Source: J014 sp964486055
GTDB taxonomy: Bacteria; Acidobacteriota; Blastocatellia; Pyrinomonadales; Pyrinomonadaceae
Length of the DNA: 32,703 nt
Reading direction: 5' to 3'
Assembly (NCBI GenBank): GCA_964486055.1
Contig: CAZALE010000013.1
Span: forward strand, 1 to 32,703
Shown: positions 7,201 through 15,469 of the stretch, one piece after another
How positions within the stretch are numbered: the first letter of the stretch is position 1
How the letters are laid out: the number at the start of each line of letters is the position of its first letter
Translations under genes and position numbers: made by a program
The notes under the pieces: model-generated
Seen by the model: only the letters and a program-made list of their open reading frames with translations
What the model was told of the DNA's origin: nothing
The model's database searches: none

Positions 7201-8025
7201 CTAGACATTTATTGGAGAGTGCCCCTTACCAATGAGTGAAGCAGTTTTAATTGCATTTGTTACAAACTTTTTAGCTTGCAAAACTGCTTGCCTTAAATCC
7301 GCACCTTTTGCGATAGATGCAGTTATGGCCGATGACAAAACGCATCCAGTGCCATGCGTTGCTTGTGTGCGCAAGTATGGTGCTGCAAAAATCGTCAAAG
7401 TATCGTTGAAAAAAAGAAAGTCCAGTGCTTTAAGCTCAGTATCGTTTTCATCGACGCTAATGACTTCATCATCAGGCATCTCAGACAGAGGTATATGGCC
7501 ACCTTTTATCAAAACAGACTTCGGTCCAAGTTTGAGAATCTCCTTACCGGCAATTTTTATGTCTTCGATGGATTGTATGCGCATTCTGCAAATTCTCTCA
7601 GCCTCTGGAATGTTTGGCGTAACTATCAAAGCCGTGGGAAAAAGATCTATCGTCAGAGAGCGCAATGCGTCATCATCTATGAGGTCATACCCAGATGTGG
7701 AGCGCACGACTGGATCAATTACAAAATTCTTCAACGAATATTCAGCGGCTATTTTGCCTACTTCTCTGATAATGTCTGCGGTAGGTAGCATGCCTGTTTT
7801 TACTGCTGAAACCTCAAAATCATCAAGTATCGGTAAAATTTGATTTCTAACGGCCTCTGCCGATTGATGAACGGCTCCAAAGACTCCTTGAGTATTTTGG
7901 AAAGTGATAGAGGTTATGGCGACGGTTGCAAAACAATCAAAAGCCCTGAATGTTTTTATATCGGCAACAATGCCAGCTCCACCGGACGGGTCAAGCCCTG
8001 CAATTGTCATGCAAACTTTCTGCAT
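7201..8025 (-). CDS. thiD: Hydroxymethylpyrimidine/phosphomethylpyrimidine kinase
   Basis: ThiD phosphorylates hydroxymethylpyrimidine (HMP) and then HMP phosphate to the diphosphate that ThiE joins to the thiazole moiety in thiamine synthesis. The 274-residue protein has the ribokinase-fold opening 'TIAGLDPSGGAGIVADIK' (residues 7-24), the middle 'DPVVRSTSGYDLID', and near the C-terminus 'THGTGCVLSSAITASIAKG' containing the anion-hole GTGC and catalytic region. Length is normal. The ATG at 8025 lies inside the end of thiE (35-base overlap); a second ATG at 8010 gives a protein 5 residues shorter that also fits the family. The overlap argues for one transcript and coupled translation with thiE. 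No other thiamine genes, such as thiC or thiG, are seen. Confidence 0.94.
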   Translation of the reverse strand: MQKVCMTIAGLDPSGGAGIVADIKTFRAFDCFATVAITSITFQNTQGVFGAVHQSAEAVRNQILPILDDFEVSAVKTGMLPTADIIREVGKIAAEYSLKNFVIDPVVRSTSGYDLIDDDALRSLTIDLFPTALIVTPNIPEAERICRMRIQSIEDIKIAGKEILKLGPKSVLIKGGHIPLSEMPDDEVISVDENDTELKALDFLFFNDTLTIFAAPYLRTQATHGTGCVLSSAITASIAKGADLRQAVLQAKKFVTNAIKTASLIGKGHSPINV

Positions 8026-8617
8026 AGTTTTTTAAGTTTTCCTCATCATTCAGAAACCGAATGGCAGCAAACCCTCCGCAAACTTTTAATACATCTTGAT
8101 AATTTTGCTGTGTGATCCCACCTAATCCTAATACGGGGAACGGCTTTAGTTTCTCGGCGACATCACTCAATGCCTGAAGACCTTTAGGAAAACCCTTTCC
8201 TGGCGTTGAAAATACGGGTCCGAAAGTAACAAAATCTGCCCCTGCTTTCATGGCATTCTCACATTCGAGGTAGTCATGGCAGGAAACTCCAATCAGAAAA
8301 GGTTTTGGAAAGTGCCTTCTTATGACTTCGGTGGGAATGGAAGTTGAGGGTAAATGAACTCCATCCGCTCCAGCAAGAACCGCGATGTCAACGCGATCAT
8401 TCAATAAAATCTTCGTCTGGCTTTTTCCCCTCATCTCGACTACCTTTTTAGTTAAATCCAGCAGAAACCTTGCCGATAGATTTTTCTCACGAATCTGTAT
8501 CAGACTAATCCCAACTTCAACTGCGATCCTGATAATTCTTAGAACTTTTTCTGATTCTGTTTGAAAATTTTTCTTGGTTAGCTTCCCCTCAGTGATTAGA
8601 TAACTGATTGGCTTCAT
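7991..8617 (-). CDS. thiE: Thiamine-phosphate synthase
   Basis: ThiE condenses HMP diphosphate with the thiazole phosphate to give thiamine phosphate. The 208 residues form a TIM barrel with the family's 'IQIREKN' strand, 'ILLNDRVDIAVLAGADGVHL' diphosphate/Mg region, 'IGVSCHD', 'GADFVTFGPVFSTPGK' and 'VLGLGGI' phosphate-binding segments all in the expected order. The C-terminus overlaps thiD and the N-terminus overlaps the small membrane-protein gene by 29 bases, so three genes are tightly packed. I looked upstream of the cluster for a TPP riboswitch and did not see the conserved elements. Confidence 0.94.
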   Translation of the reverse strand: MKPISYLITEGKLTKKNFQTESEKVLRIIRIAVEVGISLIQIREKNLSARFLLDLTKKVVEMRGKSQTKILLNDRVDIAVLAGADGVHLPSTSIPTEVIRRHFPKPFLIGVSCHDYLECENAMKAGADFVTFGPVFSTPGKGFPKGLQALSDVAEKLKPFPVLGLGGITQQNYQDVLKVCGGFAAIRFLNDEENLKNYAESLHDNCRA

Positions 8618-8942
8618 ATTTATCCTTACGTTTTTTACCCTCTAGCATTTCAACCGTTCGATTAAAGTTAATTATCTCCCACAATGCGACCAAGACGTTT
8701 AGAATGCCTAATCCAGTGACAGCCCCTCTTACCCATCCTGAAGCGATGAGATTTTTAAGAAGTGGTATTCCAAGTTTATCGGATAAGAGAGCTAAAAGAT
8801 AATTGTCACCCCAATCAGCGATTATTCCGATACTCATCCAAGGAAACACGATGAGTATGAACCCAATTTCTAGACTAAGAAATATCAAGAAAACAACAGT
8901 GAGCCTGGCGACCATAACATGAAGTATAGCATGCGGAGGCAT
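8589..8942 (-). CDS. Small membrane protein of unknown function upstream of thiE
   Basis: I do not recognise a family. The 117-residue product has a long hydrophobic stretch at about 12-40 and a second at 71-90, consistent with two (possibly three) membrane helices, and a Lys-rich charged C-terminus that should be cytoplasmic. Its end overlaps thiE by 29 bases, which supports it as a real, co-translated gene. The first ATG is at 8942; a second ATG at 8915 also suits the hydropathy and would remove nine residues. Neither has a clear ribosome binding site. It heads the minus-strand run, so its promoter must lie in 8943-9172. Confidence 0.65.
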   Translation of the reverse strand: MPPHAILHVMVARLTVVFLIFLSLEIGFILIVFPWMSIGIIADWGDNYLLALLSDKLGIPLLKNLIASGWVRGAVTGLGILNVLVALWEIINFNRTVEMLEGKKRKDKYEANQLSNH

Positions 8943-8998
8943 TCATAGGAATCGATGATTTGGGGATAAAAAGGAAATAAATTATGGGAATCAAAAAG

Positions 8999-9041
8999 AA
9001 AAGGTGCGAATAAACCGCCCTTCCCAAAATTCGCACCTTTT
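8999..9041. repeat. Perfect 12-bp inverted repeat with 19-base loop in a divergent intergenic region
   Basis: AAAAGGTGCGAA (8999-9010) and TTCGCACCTTTT (9030-9041) pair perfectly around a 19-base spacer. The A-tract before and T-tract after a GC-rich core resemble a bidirectional intrinsic terminator, yet the flanking genes point away from it. It could equally be an operator or a remnant of a small RNA. Confidence 0.6.
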
Positions 9042-9172
9042 CGCCGCATAGCCATTTTGGACCAGCGGATTTTTCATTTTTAACACTACACGACTAACCT
9101 TGAGGAAAACTTGAGATTTGTATCTATTCAGCATTTTGAAAATTGATCAGTGTTAATTTAGTCTTAACTCTT

Positions 9173-10288
9173 ATGCAAATCGAGGCAGTAGAATTAATTG
9201 AAATCAAAATGCCGTTGGTGCATTTTTTCGAGACTAGCTTCGGCCGAACCGATGAGCGAAGGATAATTTTAGTCCATGTGATTGAAAAAGATGGCGCTGA
9301 TGGATGGGGAGAATGTACTGCGGGTGAAAAGCCATCATACTGTGAGGAGTGGACCGAATCGTGTTGGGTTTTACTCGAACAAATTCTTGCACCTTCAATA
9401 ATTGGCCAAGAGATAGAGTCTGCTGATCAGGTCTGGGATTTAATGAAAAAAATACGGGGCAATCGAATGGCTAAGGCTGCAATTGAGACAGCCTGTTGGG
9501 ATTTAGAAGCAAAAATAATTGGTATACCACTCTGGAGGCATTTAGGTGGAGAAAAAAATGAGATTCCATGTGGAGTTTCGATTGGCATCCAAAAATCGAC
9601 AGAGGATCTCCTGCAAAAGATTCGTAAGGAATTGGACGCCGGATATCAAAGAATAAAAGTGAAGATAGCACCAGGTTGGGATTATGATGTAATAAAACTC
9701 ATTCGTAGAGAATTCGGCGCGATACCTTTGATGGGAGATGCCAATTCTGCCTACTCGCTTGCTGATATAGAACTTTTCAAAAAACTCGATGAATTCGGAT
9801 TAATGATGATAGAACAACCGTTAGCTTACGACGATATGGTCGATCATGCTGTTTTGCAGAGAGAGATTAAAACTCCCATTTGTCTTGATGAATCAATAAG
9901 GTCACCTGAGGATGCGAAAAAAGCGATTCAAATCGGTGCTTGTAGAATAATTAACATAAAGGACGGACGTGTTGGGGGGCACAAGCAAGCAAAGCTAACG
10001 GAGAAGGTTTGCAGGGAAATGGGTATTCCGGTTTGGTGTGGTGGAATGCTTGAATCCGGTATCGGGAGAGCCCATAACATCGCAATCTCAACGTTAAGTG
10101 GTTTTACATTACCTGGCGACGTCTCAGCAAGTAAGAGATACTGGCACGAAGATATCATTGAGCCTGAGGTTGAAGTAACTAAAAATGGTACTATCATCGC
10201 CCCGGAAGAACCAGGTATAGGATTCAGCGTCAAAAAACAATTGATAGAGAGATTGGCTACAAGAAAGGTTATTGTTCGTGTGCAGTAA
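9173..10288 (+). CDS. menC: o-Succinylbenzoate synthase / N-acylamino acid racemase (enolase superfamily)
   Basis: This family dehydrates SHCHC to o-succinylbenzoate in menaquinone synthesis, and many members also racemise N-acylamino acids. From the ATG at 9173 the 371-residue protein shows Lys 162 and Lys 164 in 'KVKIAPGWD', metal ligands Asp 189 ('GDANSAY'), Glu 214 ('IEQPL') and Asp 239 ('CLDES'), and the second catalytic Lys 263 in 'INIKDGRVGG'. These positions match the numbering of characterised racemase/OSBS enzymes almost exactly, which supports this start over a TTG at 9143 that would add ten residues. No Shine-Dalgarno is visible. The gene stands alone between minus-strand runs with no other men genes nearby, so OSBS versus racemase activity cannot be settled here. 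Confidence 0.88.
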   Translation: MQIEAVELIEIKMPLVHFFETSFGRTDERRIILVHVIEKDGADGWGECTAGEKPSYCEEWTESCWVLLEQILAPSIIGQEIESADQVWDLMKKIRGNRMAKAAIETACWDLEAKIIGIPLWRHLGGEKNEIPCGVSIGIQKSTEDLLQKIRKELDAGYQRIKVKIAPGWDYDVIKLIRREFGAIPLMGDANSAYSLADIELFKKLDEFGLMMIEQPLAYDDMVDHAVLQREIKTPICLDESIRSPEDAKKAIQIGACRIINIKDGRVGGHKQAKLTEKVCREMGIPVWCGGMLESGIGRAHNIAISTLSGFTLPGDVSASKRYWHEDIIEPEVEVTKNGTIIAPEEPGIGFSVKKQLIERLATRKVIVRVQ

Positions 10289-10308
10289 AGCAATCCGAAA
10301 AATCACAA

Positions 10309-11265
10309 TCATTCAACTGTACGGATCGGTAGATTTTTATTCTTGAGACTTTCTGCATAAGTTGCTAAATTGACGATCTTGAAACTTGAGATGAAGATAT
10401 TCATCAATCTCTCAAATACACGCTTTTTACTTGAGTAAGGCATTTTCATTGAAGGAAAGAATCTCAGTTCACTGACATCATCACCAGACAAGAAATCCAA
10501 TGGATGAAGTAAGAGGCTCGGGTTAATGTTAAAAGTATGATAAGCCTTGATCGCGCATTCTAGGTAACCAACCGCCAGCTTTTCAGAAAATGATGCGAGG
10601 TAGAGCAAATAACTCATGTGAATCGGGATTTTAATCAGAGGAAAGGTCGTAACTGGTATTTCCAATAGCTTCTTTTCATTTGTCTCCCAAAAGTATGGCT
10701 TAAGAGGCTGAAAACCATCTGAAAACTTTCCAAATAGGCGTTTACGCTTTCTTCTCTCCTCATCGCTCATTTTGGGCGAGTTTAAAAAATAGAATAGTCT
10801 AGCTAATGGGGCAATAAACGTAGGCAAGGTAGAGCAATCATATTCGTATCCGAAATTTATTAGCGTTTTAATCACAGATGGTGAGAGCGAGTATCCCGGC
10901 CCTCTAAAACCTTTCGGAGTCTTGCCAGTAATCGAAGTTATGGTTTCATGGGCTTTGCTTATCTCATCGATGAGTTGCGATTCAGGATAAAGATGCAACC
11001 ATGGTTCATGATTAAAGCTATGATTTCCGATCTCATGCCCATCAGAAACTATCTGCAAAATGGATTGAAGGTTTTTCTCAAAAACCAAATCTTGAGCTAC
11101 TAGGAAAAAAGTGATCCTGAGGTTTTGTTTCCGCAGAAACTCTAATATTCTCGGAACACACAAATCTAGATAACTTGGGAATTCCTCCCAGCCTGCATCT
11201 CCGTGAATTTTCATGTAGGTCCATTTATTATCTAAGTCCAGGCTTATGGTTGCAAATGGTTTCAT
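10309..11265 (-). CDS. Polysaccharide deacetylase (NodB-type), glycan cluster
   Basis: Members remove acyl groups from N-acetylated sugars of surface glycans using a metal. The 318-residue protein keeps the NodB motifs: Asp 10 and Asp 12 in 'SLDLDNKW', the metal pair His 82/His 86 in 'HSFNH', 'RGPGYS' at 121-126, and a late 'LLLHPLDFL' containing His 254. No signal peptide is evident, so it probably acts on the cytoplasmic side, on lipid-linked intermediates. An insert rich in basic residues (about 165-185) separates motif 3 from the C-terminal part. It is the last gene of the six-gene operon, 15 bases after the FAD oxidoreductase gene. Unlike the deacetylase domain at the other end of the operon, its active-site residues look intact. 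Confidence 0.85.
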   Translation of the reverse strand: MKPFATISLDLDNKWTYMKIHGDAGWEEFPSYLDLCVPRILEFLRKQNLRITFFLVAQDLVFEKNLQSILQIVSDGHEIGNHSFNHEPWLHLYPESQLIDEISKAHETITSITGKTPKGFRGPGYSLSPSVIKTLINFGYEYDCSTLPTFIAPLARLFYFLNSPKMSDEERRKRKRLFGKFSDGFQPLKPYFWETNEKKLLEIPVTTFPLIKIPIHMSYLLYLASFSEKLAVGYLECAIKAYHTFNINPSLLLHPLDFLSGDDVSELRFFPSMKMPYSSKKRVFERLMNIFISSFKIVNLATYAESLKNKNLPIRTVE

Positions 11266-11280
11266 CTTTCATCCGAATAA

Positions 11281-12609
11281 TTAAGAAGATAAGCTTGGTG
11301 AACCGAAATATTCTGCCAAGAATCTCTCAGCAATGCAGATAGTCTCATTTACATTCAGCGTTGCATAGCGAATATGCGATGAGTTGACTATGAATATGTT
11401 TGGCAATGAGGTTTTCATGGGGGGTTTTGTGTATCCTATGGTTTGTATTGGAAAAACCTGCCGCACTCTGGATACCCTGAATGCTAACACATCACTTCTA
11501 GAAAAATGAGGATACATTCTTTCCAAGGATGATAAAAACAGCTCCTCGATTTCATCATCTGGTTTATCAAAGATTTGATCATCCGGTGATGCATATTTTG
11601 GTAGATATATCAGTGCATTACCTCCAAAGTGTGATTTATCGACTAGTGCTGTCATCTCTATGATCCCAGTAAATGGTGCTTCATCGGTTATGTTTGTTAT
11701 GTAATAATCCGACAGGGACCGGCGGCTCAAAATTGAAGCACAAATGACTCCTTGGTATTTCACTGAATCGAGCTTTAGTCTTTCCTGCACGGGAAGCTGA
11801 GGTAAAATTTTGGAGGCGACGCTACAAGGGCACGTCAATATGGCCATATCGAACCCGTTTGAGTATTGACGTTTTTGCTCTATTCTATCGCATCCCTTTA
11901 CAAAAACTTTGGAATCATTGCTCTCGATGTTGAGAACTTCAAAATTTAAGTGAAATATGACATCTTTTTGCTTCAGCACATCGGCAAATCGTTTCAGTAT
12001 TCTTGCATATCCTCCACGAATGTAACCGAACATTTCCTTTTTCAGCCCAGAGTTGCGAGCTGCGTACATTCTCTGAATGGTAGCCCATATGAAAGACGCA
12101 CTTGTTTGTTGATAAGAGTTACCCAGCTTTGCGAGTAACAAAGGCTTCCAAATCTTTTCGAAATTGGTTTTTCCAGAGAGCCTCTTGAGCCAACTCTCAA
12201 TTGGTATATTCTCTAATTTCTCACCTTTCGCAAAGTGAGCAGCATAGAAAATCGTGGCTCCAAGCCTGAGTTTATCGATGGTTTTAATTGGTGGAAATCT
12301 CAAAAAATCGAAGACATTCGACATTGAAAATAAGTTTCCTTCAGTATAAAAACCCGTTTTTGTCGTTTTCCACTCAAATTCTCCTTCTAAACCGAGCTCT
12401 GCGATGAGTTTTCTAGTATATAAATCCGAAAGAAGCGTGACATGATAATGTTTGTCCCAAACGAAATCACCGATCTTCCATGCGGCAGCCAGACCTCCTA
12501 CCTCGCCGGCTGAATCATAAATCTCAACCTTCCATCCTCTATCAGCAAATCTCAAGGCTAAGGTAAGTCCTAGCATTCCCGCCCCGATTATGGCTACTCT
12601 TTTTTGCAT
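11281..12609 (-). CDS. NAD(P)/FAD-dependent oxidoreductase (amine-oxidase-like), glycan cluster
   Basis: The 442-residue protein opens with a Rossmann FAD-binding motif ('VAIIGAGMLGLTLALRF') followed by an acidic-residue turn and 'GEVGGLAA', the arrangement seen in the protoporphyrinogen oxidase/amine oxidase/UDP-galactopyranose-mutase superfamily. A C-terminal segment 'NIFIVNSSHIRYATLNVNET' sits where the second FAD-contacting region is expected. Relatives are often found in surface-polysaccharide clusters, and some act on sugar nucleotides, but substrate is not readable. The frame can start at a TTG (12618) overlapping the previous stop; I prefer the ATG at 12609 because it directly precedes 'QKRVAIIG'. 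Neighbours are the acetyltransferase upstream and a deacetylase downstream, which places it in glycan synthesis by inference. Confidence 0.8.
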   Translation of the reverse strand: MQKRVAIIGAGMLGLTLALRFADRGWKVEIYDSAGEVGGLAAAWKIGDFVWDKHYHVTLLSDLYTRKLIAELGLEGEFEWKTTKTGFYTEGNLFSMSNVFDFLRFPPIKTIDKLRLGATIFYAAHFAKGEKLENIPIESWLKRLSGKTNFEKIWKPLLLAKLGNSYQQTSASFIWATIQRMYAARNSGLKKEMFGYIRGGYARILKRFADVLKQKDVIFHLNFEVLNIESNDSKVFVKGCDRIEQKRQYSNGFDMAILTCPCSVASKILPQLPVQERLKLDSVKYQGVICASILSRRSLSDYYITNITDEAPFTGIIEMTALVDKSHFGGNALIYLPKYASPDDQIFDKPDDEIEELFLSSLERMYPHFSRSDVLAFRVSRVRQVFPIQTIGYTKPPMKTSLPNIFIVNSSHIRYATLNVNETICIAERFLAEYFGSPSLSS

Positions 12610-12614
12610 CGCAA

Positions 12615-13259
12615 TCAAAGTTCTCTTACTGTTTGCTGCTCTGTAGAAATTTCGTATTGCAAATTACAAACAGAGCAATCCTTTTCGAAGACTTTCCTGT
12701 CATTCTTAGAGAATTTATGGATCACCTGTCCACATTTACAGACGATGCCGATGCTTTTCGCGGGAGAGCCTAAGGCGAGGTGGAAATCCGGAACTGAGGA
12801 AGTCACTACAGAACCCATACCAATCATTGCCCAGCGGCCTATTGTAATTCCACAACCAATCGTACAACCAGCACCTATCGTTGCCCCTTGCCGCACCAAT
12901 GTTGGCAAGGTGTTTTCATCTGGTTCGGATGAACGAAGTCGTTTCAAATCTGCAGTCGTGGCGCGAGGAAATTTGTCATTTGTGAAAATAGTGCCCGCAG
13001 CAATCATTACACCATCTTCTATCGTGACAGCCGTGCATATATAAACGAATGCATTGATTTTAACCAGATTTCCTATCGAGACGTTATAAGCTATATAAGT
13101 TTTTTCACCAATGATACAATTTTCCCCAATGCTTGTACCGTGTCTTATGTGTACGTTGTCCCAAATCTGCGTACCAGCTCCAATTAAAACCCCATCTTCG
13201 ATTATGGCAGTAGGATGAATTAATGAACTGACACTTGTGCTCTTTGAACCTTTTCCCAT
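12615..13259 (-). CDS. Sugar N-acetyltransferase, left-handed beta-helix (WbpD/WlbB-like)
   Basis: The family acetylates an amino group on a UDP- or dTDP-linked amino sugar using acetyl-CoA. Hexapeptide repeats of the [LIV]-G-x4 type run from about residue 15 to 155, for instance 'IIEDGVLIGAGTQIWDNVHI' and 'GATIGAGCTIGCGITIG'. 'ALGSPAK' closes the helix, and a C-terminal zinc ribbon (CxC ... CxxC) follows, as in WbpD/WlbB relatives. Length (214) is close to theirs. The start overlaps the end of the dehydrogenase gene by 40 bases, with AAGG about 9 bases before the ATG. With the dehydrogenase and DegT aminotransferase upstream, it matches the oxidise, transaminate, acetylate order used for 2,3-diacetamido sugars such as those built by WbpB-WbpE-WbpD. 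That pathway assignment is an inference. Confidence 0.88.
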   Translation of the reverse strand: MGKGSKSTSVSSLIHPTAIIEDGVLIGAGTQIWDNVHIRHGTSIGENCIIGEKTYIAYNVSIGNLVKINAFVYICTAVTIEDGVMIAAGTIFTNDKFPRATTADLKRLRSSEPDENTLPTLVRQGATIGAGCTIGCGITIGRWAMIGMGSVVTSSVPDFHLALGSPAKSIGIVCKCGQVIHKFSKNDRKVFEKDCSVCNLQYEISTEQQTVREL

Positions 13260-14221
13260 AGATTTCGCCTTAATGACCTATAAGCAGCTTCAATCACCTC
13301 GACCGAGGCTAAAGCGTCTTCTGGCTTGATTAAGAGTTCTTCCTCGCCATAAATAGCTCTACAAAAATTCTCTACTTTTGCACGAAAAGCCTTCAATTTA
13401 TCATAACCATTACCGAAAGTTATCCAGTCCGCTGAAGACTTTATCTTGTAGCGAGATCTATTCCAGCCTACGCAAATAGTCCCATTATCTCCGTAAATTC
13501 TTATGAAATCAGGAATTTGTTTATCGATTGCCCATGAGAGATCAGCCAGCGCTAAAATTCCATTGCTCACTCGTGCGATAAGCCGCACACTTTCTTCAAC
13601 CTTAAGCCCATTAACTCTAGCTGTCTCAATAGCCATAGCATCTTGGATTTCCCCGCACAAATAGCGAATCAAATCAACCGAATGCGTACCATTATCAATT
13701 AGAACCCCACCCCCAGAAATCCTAACGTCTGAATTCCACCTGTTGGACATATCGGTGCGGCAAGTAAAATAATTTTCAAATTCGAGAATCCTACCGATGG
13801 CACCTGAGGCAACTATAGACTTAGCTTTTATAATGTCAGAGACATAACGAAATTTGGACGCCATCGTGAACGTCACCTTATTTTTGGAGGCTGCATCCAT
13901 CATTCTTAGGGCCTCCTCTCTGGAAAGACACAAAGGTTTTTCACACAAAACGTGAATTCCTTGATTCATTAAATCAATAGCCATTTGCGAATGTGTGTTG
14001 GGTGGAGTAGCAATAACAACAGCATCTACTAGCTTCCTATCTGCTAATCTTCTGTAATCAGAGAAAACCGATGCATGAAATGGTTCAGCGAAACTTCTGG
14101 CTGCATCCTCCCTTATATCAACAGCTGCTACTAACTTACATAAACGACTTGACTGAAAAACCTGAGCATAGGTTTGAGCTATAGCTCCCGTCCCGACTAT
14201 TCCAAATCTTATCTTACTCAA
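13220..14221 (-). CDS. Gfo/Idh/MocA-family sugar dehydrogenase
   Basis: The 333-residue protein has an NAD-binding Rossmann domain ('FGIVGTGAIAQTYA', GxGxxA at 9-14), the family signature 'CEKPLCLSREEA' with Glu-Lys-Pro at 94-96, and the C-terminal alpha/beta substrate domain with 'GGGVLIDNGTHSVDL' supplying the catalytic-region His. In surface-sugar clusters such enzymes (WbpB/WlbA) oxidise C3 of a UDP-amino sugar so that an aminotransferase can act. The start codon is TTG at 14221, supported by a GAGAGG about 10 bases upstream. The gene ends inside the acetyltransferase gene, so the two are translationally coupled; the aminotransferase lies 18 bases upstream. Exact substrate is not determinable. 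Confidence 0.9.
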   Translation of the reverse strand: MSKIRFGIVGTGAIAQTYAQVFQSSRLCKLVAAVDIREDAARSFAEPFHASVFSDYRRLADRKLVDAVVIATPPNTHSQMAIDLMNQGIHVLCEKPLCLSREEALRMMDAASKNKVTFTMASKFRYVSDIIKAKSIVASGAIGRILEFENYFTCRTDMSNRWNSDVRISGGGVLIDNGTHSVDLIRYLCGEIQDAMAIETARVNGLKVEESVRLIARVSNGILALADLSWAIDKQIPDFIRIYGDNGTICVGWNRSRYKIKSSADWITFGNGYDKLKAFRAKVENFCRAIYGEEELLIKPEDALASVEVIEAAYRSLRRNLWEKVQRAQVSVH

Positions 14222-14239
14222 ACTTAATCACCTCTCTAT

Positions 14240-15469
14240 TTAGCTAATTCTCAATTTCTCAACCGCATCTCTAATGGCATCCGCCAAATACACTATATGT
14301 TTTTCTTCATACTTTTCATTAAATGGCAAAACTAAAACGTTGCGCAGGCCCTCTAAGGCTCCCGGAAAAAGACGGTCATCATAATCAATGGCTTCAGGTC
14401 TAGCTAAGTTAAATGGATATTGCGACTTACCAAAAGTTTTCTTTTCCTGAAATATCCGACACTTATAGGCTGGCTTTTGAATGTATCTGGGTATGCTTGC
14501 TATTTCATAATCTTTTAATTCTCTTGCTAGTCCGATTGCCCCATTTCGAATTTTAGTGCCGTCAACACGCAAACAGAATTTCCAGTAGGTCATCACAGCA
14601 CCTTCATCTGGAGCATAAGTCTCTATACCGTCTATATCAGAAAGGTAAGAGTGCAGTAATTTAGCCATTTTTACTCTTTTTCTAACAGAATCCTCAAGCT
14701 TGCGTAGTTGAACTAGAGCCACTGCAGCTTGTAATTCACTCATTCTATAATTCAAGGCTGCAAAATAATGATCTGGTGATTCATCGCCATAGCCCCATGC
14801 CTTATTTATGAAAAGAAATATTCGACGAGCCAGTTTTTCATCATTGGTTACTACTAATCCACCTTCACCGCATGTCATATGTTTACCTTGCTGCAGGGAA
14901 AAAGCCCCAATGTCACCTATTGTTCCCACATGTCTACCATCGACCCGTGCAAGAAAAGCTTGAGCTGCATCCTCGATTACCGGAATTCCCCTTGATTCGG
15001 CTAAAGCCATTATTTCCTTCATGCGACAAGGATTTCCGAATAGGTGAGTTACAATTATGGCCCTCGTTCTATCTGATAAAACTCTCTCGATTCTATCCGC
15101 AGTTACATTCAAAGTTTTAGGGCATACATCAGAAAATACTGGTATTGCACCTTGATAAATGATCGGTGTCAGCGCCCCCATATCTGTTATTGGAGTAGTT
15201 ACAATCTCATCACCAGGTTCTGGATCAATTGCAGCAATCGCCGAATGGATGGCTGCCGAGCCAGAACTGCAAGCATAAGCGTATTTGACGCCTAGCTTTT
15301 CCGCAAACTCCTCTTCCAGTTTCTTACCATATTTCCCTTTCGTGGTGATTAAAGTACCAGATCGCAATACATCGCAAACCGCTTCAATCTCTTCGTTATC
15401 AAAAGTCCTGCCCGAGATGTCTTGATCGGATGGTAGTCTTATCGATTCTTTATCAGTTGCCGCCCTCAT
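14240..15469 (-). CDS. DegT/DnrJ/EryC1/StrS-family sugar aminotransferase
   Basis: A PLP enzyme that converts a keto sugar into an amino sugar. The 409 residues show the PLP-contacting 'CSSGSAAIHSAI' (67-78), the Asp in 'IEDAAQA' (167), and the internal-aldimine Lys 196 in 'SLQQGKHMTCGEGG'. The Gln-rich run before the Lys and the Gly-Glu-Gly-Gly after it resemble the subgroup acting on cyclitols, AHBA and related substrates more than the 'SFFPTKNLG' type of WbpE. At 409 it is longer than the usual 370-390, with insertions near 330-360. AGAGGGA precedes the ATG by 3-4 bases. It overlaps the upstream deacetylase-glycosyltransferase fusion by 17 bases. Paired with the dehydrogenase and acetyltransferase downstream, it probably builds an N-acetylated amino sugar. 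Confidence 0.88.
   Translation of the reverse strand: MRAATDKESIRLPSDQDISGRTFDNEEIEAVCDVLRSGTLITTKGKYGKKLEEEFAEKLGVKYAYACSSGSAAIHSAIAAIDPEPGDEIVTTPITDMGALTPIIYQGAIPVFSDVCPKTLNVTADRIERVLSDRTRAIIVTHLFGNPCRMKEIMALAESRGIPVIEDAAQAFLARVDGRHVGTIGDIGAFSLQQGKHMTCGEGGLVVTNDEKLARRIFLFINKAWGYGDESPDHYFAALNYRMSELQAAVALVQLRKLEDSVRKRVKMAKLLHSYLSDIDGIETYAPDEGAVMTYWKFCLRVDGTKIRNGAIGLARELKDYEIASIPRYIQKPAYKCRIFQEKKTFGKSQYPFNLARPEAIDYDDRLFPGALEGLRNVLVLPFNEKYEEKHIVYLADAIRDAVEKLRIS

Noticed and set aside
7232..7843. Plus-strand open frame of 203 codons
   Set aside because: It lies entirely opposite thiD, whose motifs are complete; no ribosome site and no recognisable protein pattern.
8943..9172. Possible TPP riboswitch upstream of the thiE/thiD run
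   Set aside because: The conserved TPP-aptamer elements (CUGAGA and the ACC..GAACCUGAUC-type segment) are not visible on either strand; only the inverted repeat is present.
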